Positions 18,404 through 26,677 of a stretch of DNA of 64,000 nt are shown here, piece after piece. This stretch comes from Verrucomicrobiota bacterium (GTDB lineage Bacteria; Verrucomicrobiota; Verrucomicrobiia; Verrucomicrobiales; Verrucomicrobiaceae), in assembly GCA_025360015.1 (NCBI GenBank), contig JANYCZ010000069.1, forward strand, positions 1-64,000, given 5' to 3'. The notes below the pieces were generated by a model that worked only from the letters and a program-made list of their open reading frames with translations, did no database searches and was not told the origin of the DNA. How positions within the stretch are numbered: the stretch's first letter is position 1; each line of letters opens with the position of its first letter. The translations under genes were made by a program, and so were the position numbers.

Positions 18404-18481
18404 AGTGCTCCAGAGCTTCAGCTCGTTCTGGAATTCTGGAAGTTCCGCCGCTCCCAGAACGAGCTAAAGCTCATGACTACT
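18404..18481. repeat. Extragenic palindromic repeat, copy A
   Basis: Arms GAGCTTCAGCTCGTTCTGG (18413-18431) and CCAGAACGAGCTAAAGCTC (18454-18472) pair with one mismatch around a 22-nt loop. Copy B at 19245 has nearly the same arms and loop. It lies just after the stop of the HAD gene, so its RNA hairpin could also act in 3'-end formation. Confidence 0.75.
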
Positions 18482-18502
18482 TTTTGAGAAACTGCGGCCC
18501 AA

Positions 18503-19150
18503 CTACGCCAGCTCAAATTGCACCCGCGTATAATCAAGCACCTCAGTACACCCCGCCTCAAAAGGAAATGGTCGCGCGGAGGTGATCGCGACGACGTCGC
18601 TTCCAGCCCGGCGGCCGGCCTCAAGGCCTGCGGGTGCGTCTTCGAAGATGAGGCATTGATCCGCAGTGGTGCCAAGGAGGGCGGCACCCAAGTTGTAGCC
18701 TTCGGGGTCAGGCTTGCCATGGGTCACCTGCTCGGCGTTGATCATGTGCGCGGGAACGGGCAGTCCCGCAGCAGCGAGGCGGCACGTGGCGAGCGCACGG
18801 CTGGCGGAGGTGACGATGGCCCAGCGGTCACTTGGCAGGCGCGCGAGCAACTCCGCAGCACCCGCGATGGCAACGATGCCATCCGTGTCGGCGATCTCCA
18901 GGGCCTCGATCTTTTTGACCTCCGCTTCCACATCCAGGCCGGGGATGTCGAAGGCACGCACGGTGTCGATGGTGCGCCGCCCGTGGGACACTTTCATGAT
19001 GGGGGTGGAATCACGACCAAATTGGGCAGCCCATTTTTTCCAGACGCGCTCCACAGCGACGTGGGAGTCCAGCAAGGTTCCGTCCATGTCGAAGAGGACG
19101 GCTTGGTATCGGCGGGGGAGGTAGAGAATGGGAGTGGTGGGGGAAGACAT
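18503..19150 (-). CDS. HAD-superfamily phosphatase, beta-phosphoglucomutase-like
   Basis: A 215-residue cytoplasmic HAD-IA hydrolase. Motif I is DMDGTLLDSH, motif II VTSASRA, motif III HGKPDPEGY and motif IV IFEDAPAGLEAG, with a small helical cap between I and II. Relatives dephosphorylate small sugar or polyol phosphates such as glycerol 3-phosphate or 2-deoxyglucose 6-phosphate; the exact substrate cannot be read from the sequence. It is bracketed by the two palindromic repeats. Confidence 0.88.
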   Translation of the reverse strand: MSSPTTPILYLPRRYQAVLFDMDGTLLDSHVAVERVWKKWAAQFGRDSTPIMKVSHGRRTIDTVRAFDIPGLDVEAEVKKIEALEIADTDGIVAIAGAAELLARLPSDRWAIVTSASRALATCRLAAAGLPVPAHMINAEQVTHGKPDPEGYNLGAALLGTTADQCLIFEDAPAGLEAGRRAGSDVVAITSARPFPFEAGCTEVLDYTRVQFELA

Positions 19151-19244
19151 GAGGCGCTGCTGAACGGAGGTGGTTTTTTGGAACAGCTTAAATGAGTGGA
19201 ACGCTTTGTTTCGTTCTCAGACAAGTCGGCGGCAGCCGCCAGTC

Positions 19245-19326
19245 AAAGTACTCCAGAGCTTCAGCTCGTTCTGGATTTCTGGAAGTTCCGCCGCTCCCAA
19301 ACCGAGCTGAAGCTCCGGAGTACTTT
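19245..19326. repeat. Extragenic palindromic repeat, copy B
   Basis: The 24 bp arms 19245-19268 (starting AAAGTACTCCAGAGCTTCAG) and 19303-19326 (ending CTCCGGAGTACTTT) pair with a single mismatch. The 34-nt loop is shared with copy A. The right arm ends on the last base of the phoU stop codon, so the element abuts the gene exactly. Confidence 0.8.
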
Positions 19327-20033
19327 CACAAACCCGAAACCGCAGCAGCAGCCACTTCGGCGCGCTTGTCCTTGCTGAAGCGGACATCCTCAGCGCGCTC
19401 GATGAAGATGGTGTCTTCGCAGATGTTCTTCGCGTGATCTCCCACACGCTCCAGAAACCGCGCCACGAAGATGAGGTGGATGTAGCCTTCCAGCTCGGCG
19501 TGGTGGGACTCCATCACGGTGATGATTTCACGATCCAGTGATTTCTCAGCGGCATCGAGTTCCTTGTCCAGCAGACGAGCGGCGGTGGCGGCATCAGGGT
19601 CAGCGTTGAGGAAGGCCTGCAGGCTGAGATCCAGATTGCGGTCACACAGCGAATAGACAGGCTGGATGAGCTTGATCTCGGGAAACTCGGGCAGGTTGTT
19701 GATGATGCGCGCACGTTTGGCGATGCTCGATGCCTGGTCCGCAATGCGTTCGAGATTGTTAGCCACGCGGATGGTGCCCATCACCTGCCGCAAGTCGTGC
19801 GCGGTGGGCTGAAATTTCACCAGGATCTGCATGCCGTGCTTGTCCACACTCTTCTCCAGTTCGTTCACATCCTGATCGGCGGCGATGGCGGCATTGCACA
19901 GGTCGGTGTCACGCTCCAGCAGGCCGCGCATCGCGCTGGCGAGATTCTTGCGCGCCATGCTGGCCATGGCAAGGACGTCGCTGCGCAGCTTGTCGAGCGA
20001 GTGGTTGAAGCTGGAGAGGATGTGTTCTTGCAT
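19326..20033 (-). CDS. phoU: Phosphate signalling protein PhoU
   Basis: A 235-residue all-helical protein with two PhoU repeats. The metal-binding motifs are RVANNLERIADQASSIAKRA in the first and FLERVGDHAKNICED in the second. PhoU restrains PhoR/PhoB signalling and modulates the Pst transporter. No pst genes are in the window, but a PhoB/PhoR-type pair lies 2 kb away on the opposite strand. Its own operon contains a metallophosphoesterase and a glycosyltransferase, fitting a phosphate-limitation role. Confidence 0.93.
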   Translation of the reverse strand: MQEHILSSFNHSLDKLRSDVLAMASMARKNLASAMRGLLERDTDLCNAAIAADQDVNELEKSVDKHGMQILVKFQPTAHDLRQVMGTIRVANNLERIADQASSIAKRARIINNLPEFPEIKLIQPVYSLCDRNLDLSLQAFLNADPDAATAARLLDKELDAAEKSLDREIITVMESHHAELEGYIHLIFVARFLERVGDHAKNICEDTIFIERAEDVRFSKDKRAEVAAAAVSGL

Positions 20034-20063
20034 GGTTAAGAATGAACTAATGTGACAGTTTCG

Positions 20064-20924
20064 CTACATTGGAATTGCAGAAGATTTCGCAGGCTGCGGA
20101 GCCTCTTCTTCAATCTCGCCCTTCGGATCGCGATGCGTGCGCTCGCAGAATTCCGGGTAGCTGATGATCTCAAAGCTGCCGTCGAGATTCTCGCCGATGG
20201 CGGTCATGGACTCCACCCAGTCACCGGAATTGAGGTAATGCGTGCTGCCGACCATCTTGTTGTCAGCCTTGTGAATGTGCCCGCAAATGATGCCGATGCA
20301 GCCGCGCTGTTTCGCAAGGTTCTGCAACTGGTCCTCATACTTCCCCACCGCGCCGATGGTGGACTTCACCTTCTGCTTCACCCAGGCGCTGAAGGAGAAG
20401 GGCTCCTTGCCCCGCAGGCGACGATAGGTGTTGTACAGACGGTTGATGCGCAGCAGAAAGTTGTACCCTAGTCCGCCAAGCTGCGCCAGCCACGCATGAT
20501 TGGTGCTCACCGCGTCAAAGCCGTCTCCATGCACCACCAGGTAGTCGCCCGCAGGCGTGTGGTGGATGTGCTCGTCTGTGATGAGGAAGTGCTCAAACTG
20601 GATCGGGATAAAGCGGTCCAGGACGTCATCGTGATTGCCGCGCAGGTAGATGATCTCGGTGTTCTCCTTCTCCATCTTGCGCAGCACAGTGCGGATGAAG
20701 TTGGTATGCCCCTTGTTCCAGCCGCCCATGCGGCGGAGATGCCAGGCGTCAATGATGTCGCCATTGAGCACCAGCTTGTCGCACAGGCAGTTGCGCAGGA
20801 AGTGGGAGGCCTGCGCCGCCTTGCTGTCCGGCATGCCCAGATGCACGTCGGAGATGAAGATGGTTTTGAACCTCAGCTTCGATTTGCCGGTGGCCGGATT
20901 TAGAATGGGAGCAGCTTCACTCAT
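20064..20924 (-). CDS. LpxH/PlcP-like metallophosphoesterase
   Basis: A 286-residue calcineurin-type phosphoesterase (COG2908 group). Metal-binding motifs are in order: ISDVHLGMPDS, LNGDIIDAWH, YLRGNHDDVLD, LVVHGDGFDA and ICGHIHKADNK. The default annotation would be UDP-2,3-diacylglucosamine diphosphatase (lipid A synthesis). The same fold family includes PlcP, the phosphate-starvation phospholipase C that works with an adjacent glycosyltransferase in membrane lipid remodelling. Here it overlaps a GT4 gene by ATGA and is followed by phoU, which favours the PlcP reading. That choice is inference. Confidence 0.85.
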   Translation of the reverse strand: MSEAAPILNPATGKSKLRFKTIFISDVHLGMPDSKAAQASHFLRNCLCDKLVLNGDIIDAWHLRRMGGWNKGHTNFIRTVLRKMEKENTEIIYLRGNHDDVLDRFIPIQFEHFLITDEHIHHTPAGDYLVVHGDGFDAVSTNHAWLAQLGGLGYNFLLRINRLYNTYRRLRGKEPFSFSAWVKQKVKSTIGAVGKYEDQLQNLAKQRGCIGIICGHIHKADNKMVGSTHYLNSGDWVESMTAIGENLDGSFEIISYPEFCERTHRDPKGEIEEEAPQPAKSSAIPM

Positions 20925-22042
20925 TTTAAGACAGGCATCTCATGCATCACGGATGCCAGTTCATGCTCAAATTGTTCAATCACTCGTTCCCAGCCCAGAT
21001 CAAACGCGGACTGCCGGGCGGCAAAGCGCAGCGGCTCCTGCTGCCACGCCGTAGCGGCCACACGGGTCTGCGCCAGAAAGGCCTCGGCATCATTGAATGC
21101 CGCGAGCCAGCCGTTTTCACCCGTGCGGATCAGCAGGCGCGGCGCGGCATAGTCATACGCCACCACCCCCAGCCCGGCGGCCATGGCCTCCAGCACCACA
21201 TTGCCAAACGTTTCCGTGATGCTGGGAAAGAGAAACACATCTCCCGAGGCATAATGCGCCGCCAGATCCTCCCCTGTGCGCGCTCCGGCATAATGAAACT
21301 CAGGCCGCTCCTCCTTCAGCGACTCCAGGCGCGGCCCATTGCCCACGATGACCATGCGCGCCTTCGGCTGCGCCTCTTTAAAGACATCGAAGGCACGCAC
21401 CACCAGCTCCAGATTCTTCTCCGCCGCCACGCGCCCCACATAGATCGCCACCGGCGTCGAATCATCCGCGCCCCAGGTCTGGCGCAGGGCGGCATCACGC
21501 CGCTGCGGATCAAACATCTCTGTATCCACGCCGCGTCCCAGCACGCCCACGTTTTGGATGCCCCAGCGCTCCAGCATCGCCGCCGTGTCCACAGAGGGCG
21601 TCAGCGTGCGCGCCGTTTGATTGTGGATCGTCCGCAGCACTCCCTGTGCCACCGTTTCCAGACCGGGCAGGTGGTAGTCCTCCAGATAGTTTTGAAAATT
21701 CGTGTGGAAGCCGGACACCACCGGGATGTCCCGCTTCCCCGCCGCACGGATGGCAGAGATGCCCATGAGCGTCTCCGTGGCCACGTAGAGCACGTCAGGC
21801 CGGAAGGTGTCAAACAGCTCCAGCATCTGCCGGATGGAGGCAAAGCCAAAGCGCAGCCCCGGGTAGCCCGGCAGCGGCAGCGAGTGCATCACATGCCTTT
21901 GCAGCCCGTCTTCCGACTCCACCGTGGTCACTACCTCCACCACATTCCCTCGCCTCACCAGCCCCACCCCGAGGGTGTGCAGCGTACGTGCCACGCCATT
22001 GATGTCTGGCGGATACGTGTCGGTGACGATGAGGACCCTCAT
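20921..22042 (-). CDS. GT4 glycosyltransferase (SqdX/MgtA/PimB-like)
   Basis: A 373-residue GT-B enzyme. The N-terminal acceptor domain starts MRVLIVTDTYPPDINGVART; the C-terminal donor domain carries YVGRVAAEKNLE, GNGPRLESL and the FPSITETFGNVVLEAMAAG motif with the EX7E glutamates. Close family members transfer sugars to diacylglycerol or phosphatidylinositol. The start at 22042 leaves 179 bp to the divergent phoB-like gene; an open frame extends into that region but would run through the regulatory repeats. ATGA overlap with the metallophosphoesterase suggests coupled production of a phospholipase and a glycolipid synthase. Confidence 0.9.
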   Translation of the reverse strand: MRVLIVTDTYPPDINGVARTLHTLGVGLVRRGNVVEVVTTVESEDGLQRHVMHSLPLPGYPGLRFGFASIRQMLELFDTFRPDVLYVATETLMGISAIRAAGKRDIPVVSGFHTNFQNYLEDYHLPGLETVAQGVLRTIHNQTARTLTPSVDTAAMLERWGIQNVGVLGRGVDTEMFDPQRRDAALRQTWGADDSTPVAIYVGRVAAEKNLELVVRAFDVFKEAQPKARMVIVGNGPRLESLKEERPEFHYAGARTGEDLAAHYASGDVFLFPSITETFGNVVLEAMAAGLGVVAYDYAAPRLLIRTGENGWLAAFNDAEAFLAQTRVAATAWQQEPLRFAARQSAFDLGWERVIEQFEHELASVMHEMPVLK

Positions 22043-22100
22043 GGTGGGAGATAATGAACGAATGCTCCATGAAGCGCATCTGCGAATGCTGTCCAACTTT

Positions 22101-22209
22101 GTCACGGTGACGAATCCGTCACATTTCATCCTCGTCACCACGGCAACCCTGTTGCCATGTGACGCTTTCGTCACCATCATAGGTTTGCCGAGGGGGGCAG
22201 CCAAGTCAC
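22101..22209. promoter_or_regulatory. Cluster of GTCAC/GTGAC half-sites in the divergent pho promoter
   Basis: Seven GTCAC or GTGAC pentamers occur in about 110 bp, at 22101, 22107, 22118, 22134, 22159, 22170 and 22205. Two pairs form the same dyad, GTGAC-N6-GTCAC (22107-22122 and 22159-22174). The cluster sits between the glycosyltransferase operon and the PhoB/PhoR genes. It is a plausible binding array for the response regulator, although the spacing differs from the 11-bp direct repeat of the enterobacterial Pho box. Confidence 0.55.
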
Positions 22210-22221
22210 AAAATACCTAGC

Positions 22222-22920
22222 ATGAGCAAGATACTGATCGTCGAGGATGAAGCAGACATCGCGGAACTCATCTCCCTGCATCTCAGCCGTGAGGGGCATG
22301 AGGCGATCTGCATCGGCAATGGCCTCCAGGTCATGCCTGCCGTGCTCGCTCAGCAGCCGGAGCTCATCGTGCTGGACATCATGCTTCCAGGCCTGGACGG
22401 CATGCAAATTTTCAAGCGCCTGCGCGCGGACACCCGCACCGCCACCATCCCCGTCATCATCCTTACCGCCAAAGGCCAGGTCACCGACAAGATCGCCGGC
22501 CTCGAACTCGGCGCGGATGACTACCTCACCAAGCCCTTCAGCCCGCGCGAGCTCTACCTGCGCATCAGTGCTGTGCTCCGCCGTGTGAAGAAGGTCACCC
22601 ACGTGTCTGAGATCCAGCGCGGTCGCTTCATGCTGGACCGCAAAAACATGAAGCTTTTTCTCGATGGCAGCCCGCTGGACCTGACCACAATCGAGTTCAA
22701 GCTCCTGACCACGCTCATGGAAAACGACAACGCCGTGCACAACCGCGCCGATCTCCTACGCGATGTGTGGGGCTACAACAGCGACGTCGCCACCCGCACC
22801 CTCGACACCCATATCAAGCGCCTGCGTGAAAAACTCGGTGCAGCCGGCGACCATATCGTCACCATTCGCGGCACCGGCTTCCAGTTCCAGACGGAACTCG
22901 CCGCCCCCCTGCCTGCATGA
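22222..22920 (+). CDS. phoB: OmpR/PhoB-family response regulator
   Basis: A 232-residue two-component regulator. The receiver domain has the acidic pocket VEDEAD, phospho-acceptor Asp52 in IVLDIMLPG, and the conserved Lys in LTKPFSPREL. The C-terminal winged helix shows VWGYNSDVATRTLDTHIKRL and the terminal hairpin IRGTGFQF. It overlaps the kinase gene by ATGA. The assignment as PhoB rests on the linked kinase architecture and neighbouring phoU; the receiver alone would not prove it. Confidence 0.88.
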   Translation: MSKILIVEDEADIAELISLHLSREGHEAICIGNGLQVMPAVLAQQPELIVLDIMLPGLDGMQIFKRLRADTRTATIPVIILTAKGQVTDKIAGLELGADDYLTKPFSPRELYLRISAVLRRVKKVTHVSEIQRGRFMLDRKNMKLFLDGSPLDLTTIEFKLLTTLMENDNAVHNRADLLRDVWGYNSDVATRTLDTHIKRLREKLGAAGDHIVTIRGTGFQFQTELAAPLPA

Positions 22921-24167
22921 CCCTTTCCCTCCTCCTCGCCCTCCTGCTCGGCGCATGCCTCCTTGCCTGGGCGCGGCGTGAGAAATACTGGACGAAGCGC
23001 TGGGAGTCCGCCGCCAAAACCCTGGGCCTCAAAGCACGCAATGCGGACCAGCTCCTCGAGCACGCCGCCGCCTTGCTCCGCGCACGGCAGCAGGCCGAGC
23101 AGCAGTCCGAGCAGCGCCGCGTCTTTGAGTCCCTGCTCGATGAGATCAGCCAGGGCCTCGTGCTGGTGGATGACAATCTGCGCATCCGCTACGCCAATGC
23201 CCCGCTGAAAAAACTCCTTCACCGCAAGGAGATACACGCCGGACGCCCGCTCATCGCCGAGGTCCGCGACCACCAGATCTCCGACCTTGTCCAGGAATCC
23301 ATCACCGAAAAGCGCCACACCACCCGCCGCATTCAGATGCTGCCCTCGGACGTGGGTGCCGGGTCCAATCTCGGCGGCCGCTACTTCATCATCGAAGCCG
23401 CACCTCTCGGTGCCGATGTCGGCGGCGGTGCCTGGCTCATGCTCCAGGACGTCACCGAGTCCGCCATGACCGAGCAGATTCGCCGGGATTTCGTTGCCAA
23501 TGCCTCGCATGAGCTGCGCACCCCCCTCACCCTCATCAACGGCTACATCGAAATGCTGCAGGACGACGCCAGCAAGGCCCCCGCCGCCATGAAGCGCAGC
23601 CTCGATGTCATGGAAAAGCACGGCAAGCGCATCGCCCGCATCATCGAGGACATGCTCGCCATCTCCCGTTTGGAGGATGCCAGCAGCTCTTTGAACAAAG
23701 AACCCTTCAACGTCAAGGCCTGCGCCAAGGACACCGCCGACCACCTCGCCCCCATGCTGGAAGGCCGGGATGCACGCATCGAACTCAGCTTCCCCAAAGA
23801 CGGCGGCAGACTCACCGGCGACCGTTTTTACTGGGACCAGGTCTTCACCAATCTCATCGAAAACTCCATCAAGGAGAACACCAAGCCCGGCCTCGTCATC
23901 CGCGTCTCCGGTGAATGGCTGGAGAGCGAGTGCATCCTCAAGGTCAGCGACAACGGCATCGGCATCCCCGCGCATGACCTGCCCTTCGTTTTCAAACGCT
24001 TCTACCGGGGGAACAAGCACCACTCCTCCACCCAGATCAAAGGCACCGGGCTCGGTCTCTCCATCGTCAAACGCGCCGTGGAGGCCCACGGCGGCAAGAT
24101 CGAGCTCACCAGCTCCCCCGGCATCGAGACCACTTTCACCATGCGCCTGCCTTTGCAGCCTGCCTAG
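22917..24167 (+). CDS. phoR: PhoR-like sensor histidine kinase
   Basis: A 416-residue kinase with one short N-terminal membrane helix (residues 2-18), a coiled linker and a PAS domain (about 70-180). The HisKA domain carries His198 in ASHELRTPLT. HATPase_c has the N-box NLIENSIKEN, G1 DNGIGIP and G2 GTGLGLSIV. The lack of a large periplasmic sensor is typical of PhoR, which senses through PhoU and Pst. It is translationally coupled to the regulator gene. Confidence 0.88.
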   Translation: MTLSLLLALLLGACLLAWARREKYWTKRWESAAKTLGLKARNADQLLEHAAALLRARQQAEQQSEQRRVFESLLDEISQGLVLVDDNLRIRYANAPLKKLLHRKEIHAGRPLIAEVRDHQISDLVQESITEKRHTTRRIQMLPSDVGAGSNLGGRYFIIEAAPLGADVGGGAWLMLQDVTESAMTEQIRRDFVANASHELRTPLTLINGYIEMLQDDASKAPAAMKRSLDVMEKHGKRIARIIEDMLAISRLEDASSSLNKEPFNVKACAKDTADHLAPMLEGRDARIELSFPKDGGRLTGDRFYWDQVFTNLIENSIKENTKPGLVIRVSGEWLESECILKVSDNGIGIPAHDLPFVFKRFYRGNKHHSSTQIKGTGLGLSIVKRAVEAHGGKIELTSSPGIETTFTMRLPLQPA

Positions 24168-24454
24168 GCCCGTTGCCCTCTTTCGCGCTGAATGGAGCCC
24201 CCCAGGGCCCGAGGGAGACATTCGACGGCGCACACAAGCTGTTTTCGAAGTCGCGGGAATTTTCGAATCTGCCGCAGAGGGGCAAAGGTGGCAGCGACTG
24301 AATTTTTTCTTTGCTCCCTCTGCCTCTTTGCCCCTCTGCGGCAAACCGAACGTCATCACGCTCACCCTACCGGAAATGAGTTTCGAAAATCGCCCGCACA
24401 GGCAAGCTCACAAGATTTTGAGGGCATACCAAGGCTTGAGCCGGGGCGTAGTCT
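24168..24454 (+). repeat. Intergenic region with a long perfect inverted repeat
   Basis: Arms TGCCGCAGAGGGGCAAAG (24270-24287) and CTTTGCCCCTCTGCGGCA (24326-24343) are perfect over 18 bp with a 38-nt loop. The loop carries another partial copy of the CTCTGCCTCTTTG theme. It follows the phoR stop and precedes moaA. It resembles the CTCTGCG-type extragenic palindromes known in several bacterial phyla and may double as a terminator. Confidence 0.7.
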
Positions 24455-25468
24455 GTGGTTAGAACCTCTGTGGAAGACCCCTTCGGCCATCGCATTTCCT
24501 ACCTGCGCGTTTCCGTCACCGACCGGTGCAACGAACGCTGCAGGTACTGCATGCCCGAGGAGGAGCAGGCCTGGTTCGCCAAAGACGAAACCCTCAGCTA
24601 CGAAGAACTGCTGCGCACCGTGCGCGTCGGCGCCACGCTCGGCATCAAAAAAGTCCGCGTCACCGGCGGTGAGCCCCTCACCCGCCCCGGCGTGGCCGGT
24701 TTCTGCGCCGATCTCGCCAAAATTCCCGGCATCGACGACATCGGCATCTCCACCAACGGCACCCTCCTCGCCAAAACCGAAGACGGCGTCACCATGGCCG
24801 AGCGCCTCGTGAAAGCCGGCGTCCGCACTGCGAACATCTCGCTCGACTCCCTGGACCGCGCCACCTACCAGCGCACCACCAGCCGCGATCTCCTGCCCCG
24901 CGTCCTCGAAGGCATCGACGCCGCCATCGCCGCCGGCTTCCAGTCCATCAAGTTCAACAGCGTCCTCATGAAAGGCCAGACCGAGCGCGAGCTTCCTGCC
25001 CTCATCGACTTCGCCCGCCAAAAAAACGCCCTGCTCCGCTTCATTGAGCTCATGCCCGTCAGCACCCAGGACGTGCTGAGCGAGGATAACTTCCTCCCCA
25101 TCGGCATCGCAAAGCAGCTCGTCGAGCAGACAACCGGCCCCCTCACTCCCCTGCCCGAGTTCAAAACCAACGGCCCCGCCGCCTACCATCTCATCCCCGC
25201 CACCGGGCAGAAGATCGGCTTCATCGGCGCCATGACGAACCTCCACTTCTGCGAGAACTGCGACAAGCTCCGCCTCACCTGCGACGGCAAGCTCCGCCCC
25301 TGCCTCGGAAGCTACCTTGAGTTCGACCTCCGCAGCGTCCTCCGCGCCGGCTGCACCGACACCGAACTCGCCGCGTTCTTCCACAACGTCGTCTCCCGCA
25401 AACCCAAGGAGCACGACTTCCGCCACAACTACCAGCCGAACCGCCGCATGATCGCCATCGGTGGATGA
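24455..25468 (+). CDS. moaA: GTP 3',8-cyclase MoaA
   Basis: MoaA is a radical SAM enzyme catalysing the first step of molybdenum cofactor synthesis. The 337-residue product has the N-terminal cluster motif CNERCRYC, the SAM-binding GGEP (VTGGEPLTRPG) and the C-terminal cluster cysteines FCENCDKLRLTCDGKLRPCLG. It ends in the functionally required Gly-Gly. The start is a GTG at 24455 (another GTG lies 15 bp later). moaC lies 1.6 kb downstream on the same strand, separated by an unrelated opposite-strand gene. Confidence 0.95.
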   Translation: MVRTSVEDPFGHRISYLRVSVTDRCNERCRYCMPEEEQAWFAKDETLSYEELLRTVRVGATLGIKKVRVTGGEPLTRPGVAGFCADLAKIPGIDDIGISTNGTLLAKTEDGVTMAERLVKAGVRTANISLDSLDRATYQRTTSRDLLPRVLEGIDAAIAAGFQSIKFNSVLMKGQTERELPALIDFARQKNALLRFIELMPVSTQDVLSEDNFLPIGIAKQLVEQTTGPLTPLPEFKTNGPAAYHLIPATGQKIGFIGAMTNLHFCENCDKLRLTCDGKLRPCLGSYLEFDLRSVLRAGCTDTELAAFFHNVVSRKPKEHDFRHNYQPNRRMIAIGG

Positions 25469-25657
25469 AGGAACGCAGTGTTGCGAATAACGCGAGAGCG
25501 TCCCCGGAGTGCGTGCGCTTCAGCGCCGCTTTCGAACGTCCAACGGCTCGCGCAAACTCCCCCCCTCGCGTCAAGTGCGTGTCGCCAACATAGAACCACA
25601 AGCTTTGGGCAAGTCCGCCCACTTTTTGGACGCGCAAAGCCGAATCGTTTCCCGTCA

Positions 25658-26677
25658 CTAAAAACCCGCCAGGACAACCTTGCCCATTGCCTTGCCACTC
25701 TCCACGAGCGCATGGGCTTCTCTGAGATTCTTGGCATTGATCTGGCCAAGATGGCTCCCCGCCGTAGAACGAATCTTGCCGGCATCGACAAGTTCAGCCA
25801 CTTGGTTGAGCAGGCGTCCCTGTTCGCTCATCTTGGGCGATTGAGGCCGCGCCCGGGCAAACATAAACTCCCAATGGAGCGAGAGGCTCTTGGGTTTCAG
25901 CTTATTGATGTCCACCGACCGGGCGAGGTTTTCGATCAGGCCAATCGCAGCTTCAGCAGCCACCGCTTCGATGATTTCGTCGAAGTGATCCTCGGTCTTG
26001 GTCAGGGCCAGGACATAGTTGACCCCTTCAGGGACAATCTTCTTCACCTGTACGCCCAAAGGGTGGCGATGATCAATCACATCGTCTGCGCCCAAGGTCC
26101 GACACCACTCGACGGTTTCGGGGCGCGAAGCAGTGGCGATCACCTTCAATCCAGTCAGCTTCTTCGCCAGTTGGATGGCGATGGAACCGACGCCACCAGC
26201 CCCGCCAATGATCAGCAGCGTCCCTTGCAAGGAAGATGAGATGGGAAGTGAAAACCGGTCAAAGAGCAGTTCCCAGGCGGTGATGGTTGTCAGGGGCAAT
26301 GCCGCCGCATCGGCAAAGCTGAGAGACGCGGGCTTTTTGCCGACGATGCGCTCATCCACGGCCTGAAACTCGGCATACGAACCCGGCCGCTCCAATGAGC
26401 CTGCATAGTAAACTTCATCGCCCGGCGCAAACAAAGTCACTTCGGAACCGACTTCCACCACCACACCCGCAGCATCCCACCCGAGAATTTTGAGTTCGCC
26501 GGAAGGTTGTCCCGGACCGCCTCCCCTGCGAATCTTGGTATCCACCGGATTGACGGAAATGGCGCGGATTTGCACCAGCAGATCGCGAGGTCCCGGCTGA
26601 GGTTTATCGAGGACCACATCAATAAGGCTTTCGGGATCCTCGATGGGCAGATGCTCACGGTAGCTGACGGCATTCAT
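25658..26677 (-). CDS. Zinc-independent MDR oxidoreductase (quinone oxidoreductase-like)
   Basis: A 339-residue medium-chain dehydrogenase/reductase. It has an N-terminal GroES-like domain (SVNPVDTKIRRGG, LGWDAAGVVVEVG) and a Rossmann domain with the NADPH-binding motif GGAGGVGSIAIQLAK. The catalytic and structural zinc cysteines of alcohol dehydrogenases are absent, so a quinone- or enone-reductase role is likelier. The start MNAVSYREHLPIEDP at 26677 is preferred. It stands alone between moaA and moaC. Confidence 0.9.
   Translation of the reverse strand: MNAVSYREHLPIEDPESLIDVVLDKPQPGPRDLLVQIRAISVNPVDTKIRRGGGPGQPSGELKILGWDAAGVVVEVGSEVTLFAPGDEVYYAGSLERPGSYAEFQAVDERIVGKKPASLSFADAAALPLTTITAWELLFDRFSLPISSSLQGTLLIIGGAGGVGSIAIQLAKKLTGLKVIATASRPETVEWCRTLGADDVIDHRHPLGVQVKKIVPEGVNYVLALTKTEDHFDEIIEAVAAEAAIGLIENLARSVDINKLKPKSLSLHWEFMFARARPQSPKMSEQGRLLNQVAELVDAGKIRSTAGSHLGQINAKNLREAHALVESGKAMGKVVLAGF

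Noticed and set aside
17689..19326. Possible CRISPR-like array from repeated palindromes
   Set aside because: Only two and a half copies at irregular distances with genes between them; no spacers and no cas genes.
20064..20924. Straight assignment as lpxH for lipid A synthesis
   Set aside because: Motifs fit, but the operon with a glycosyltransferase and phoU favours a PlcP-like role; left undecided rather than naming lpxH.
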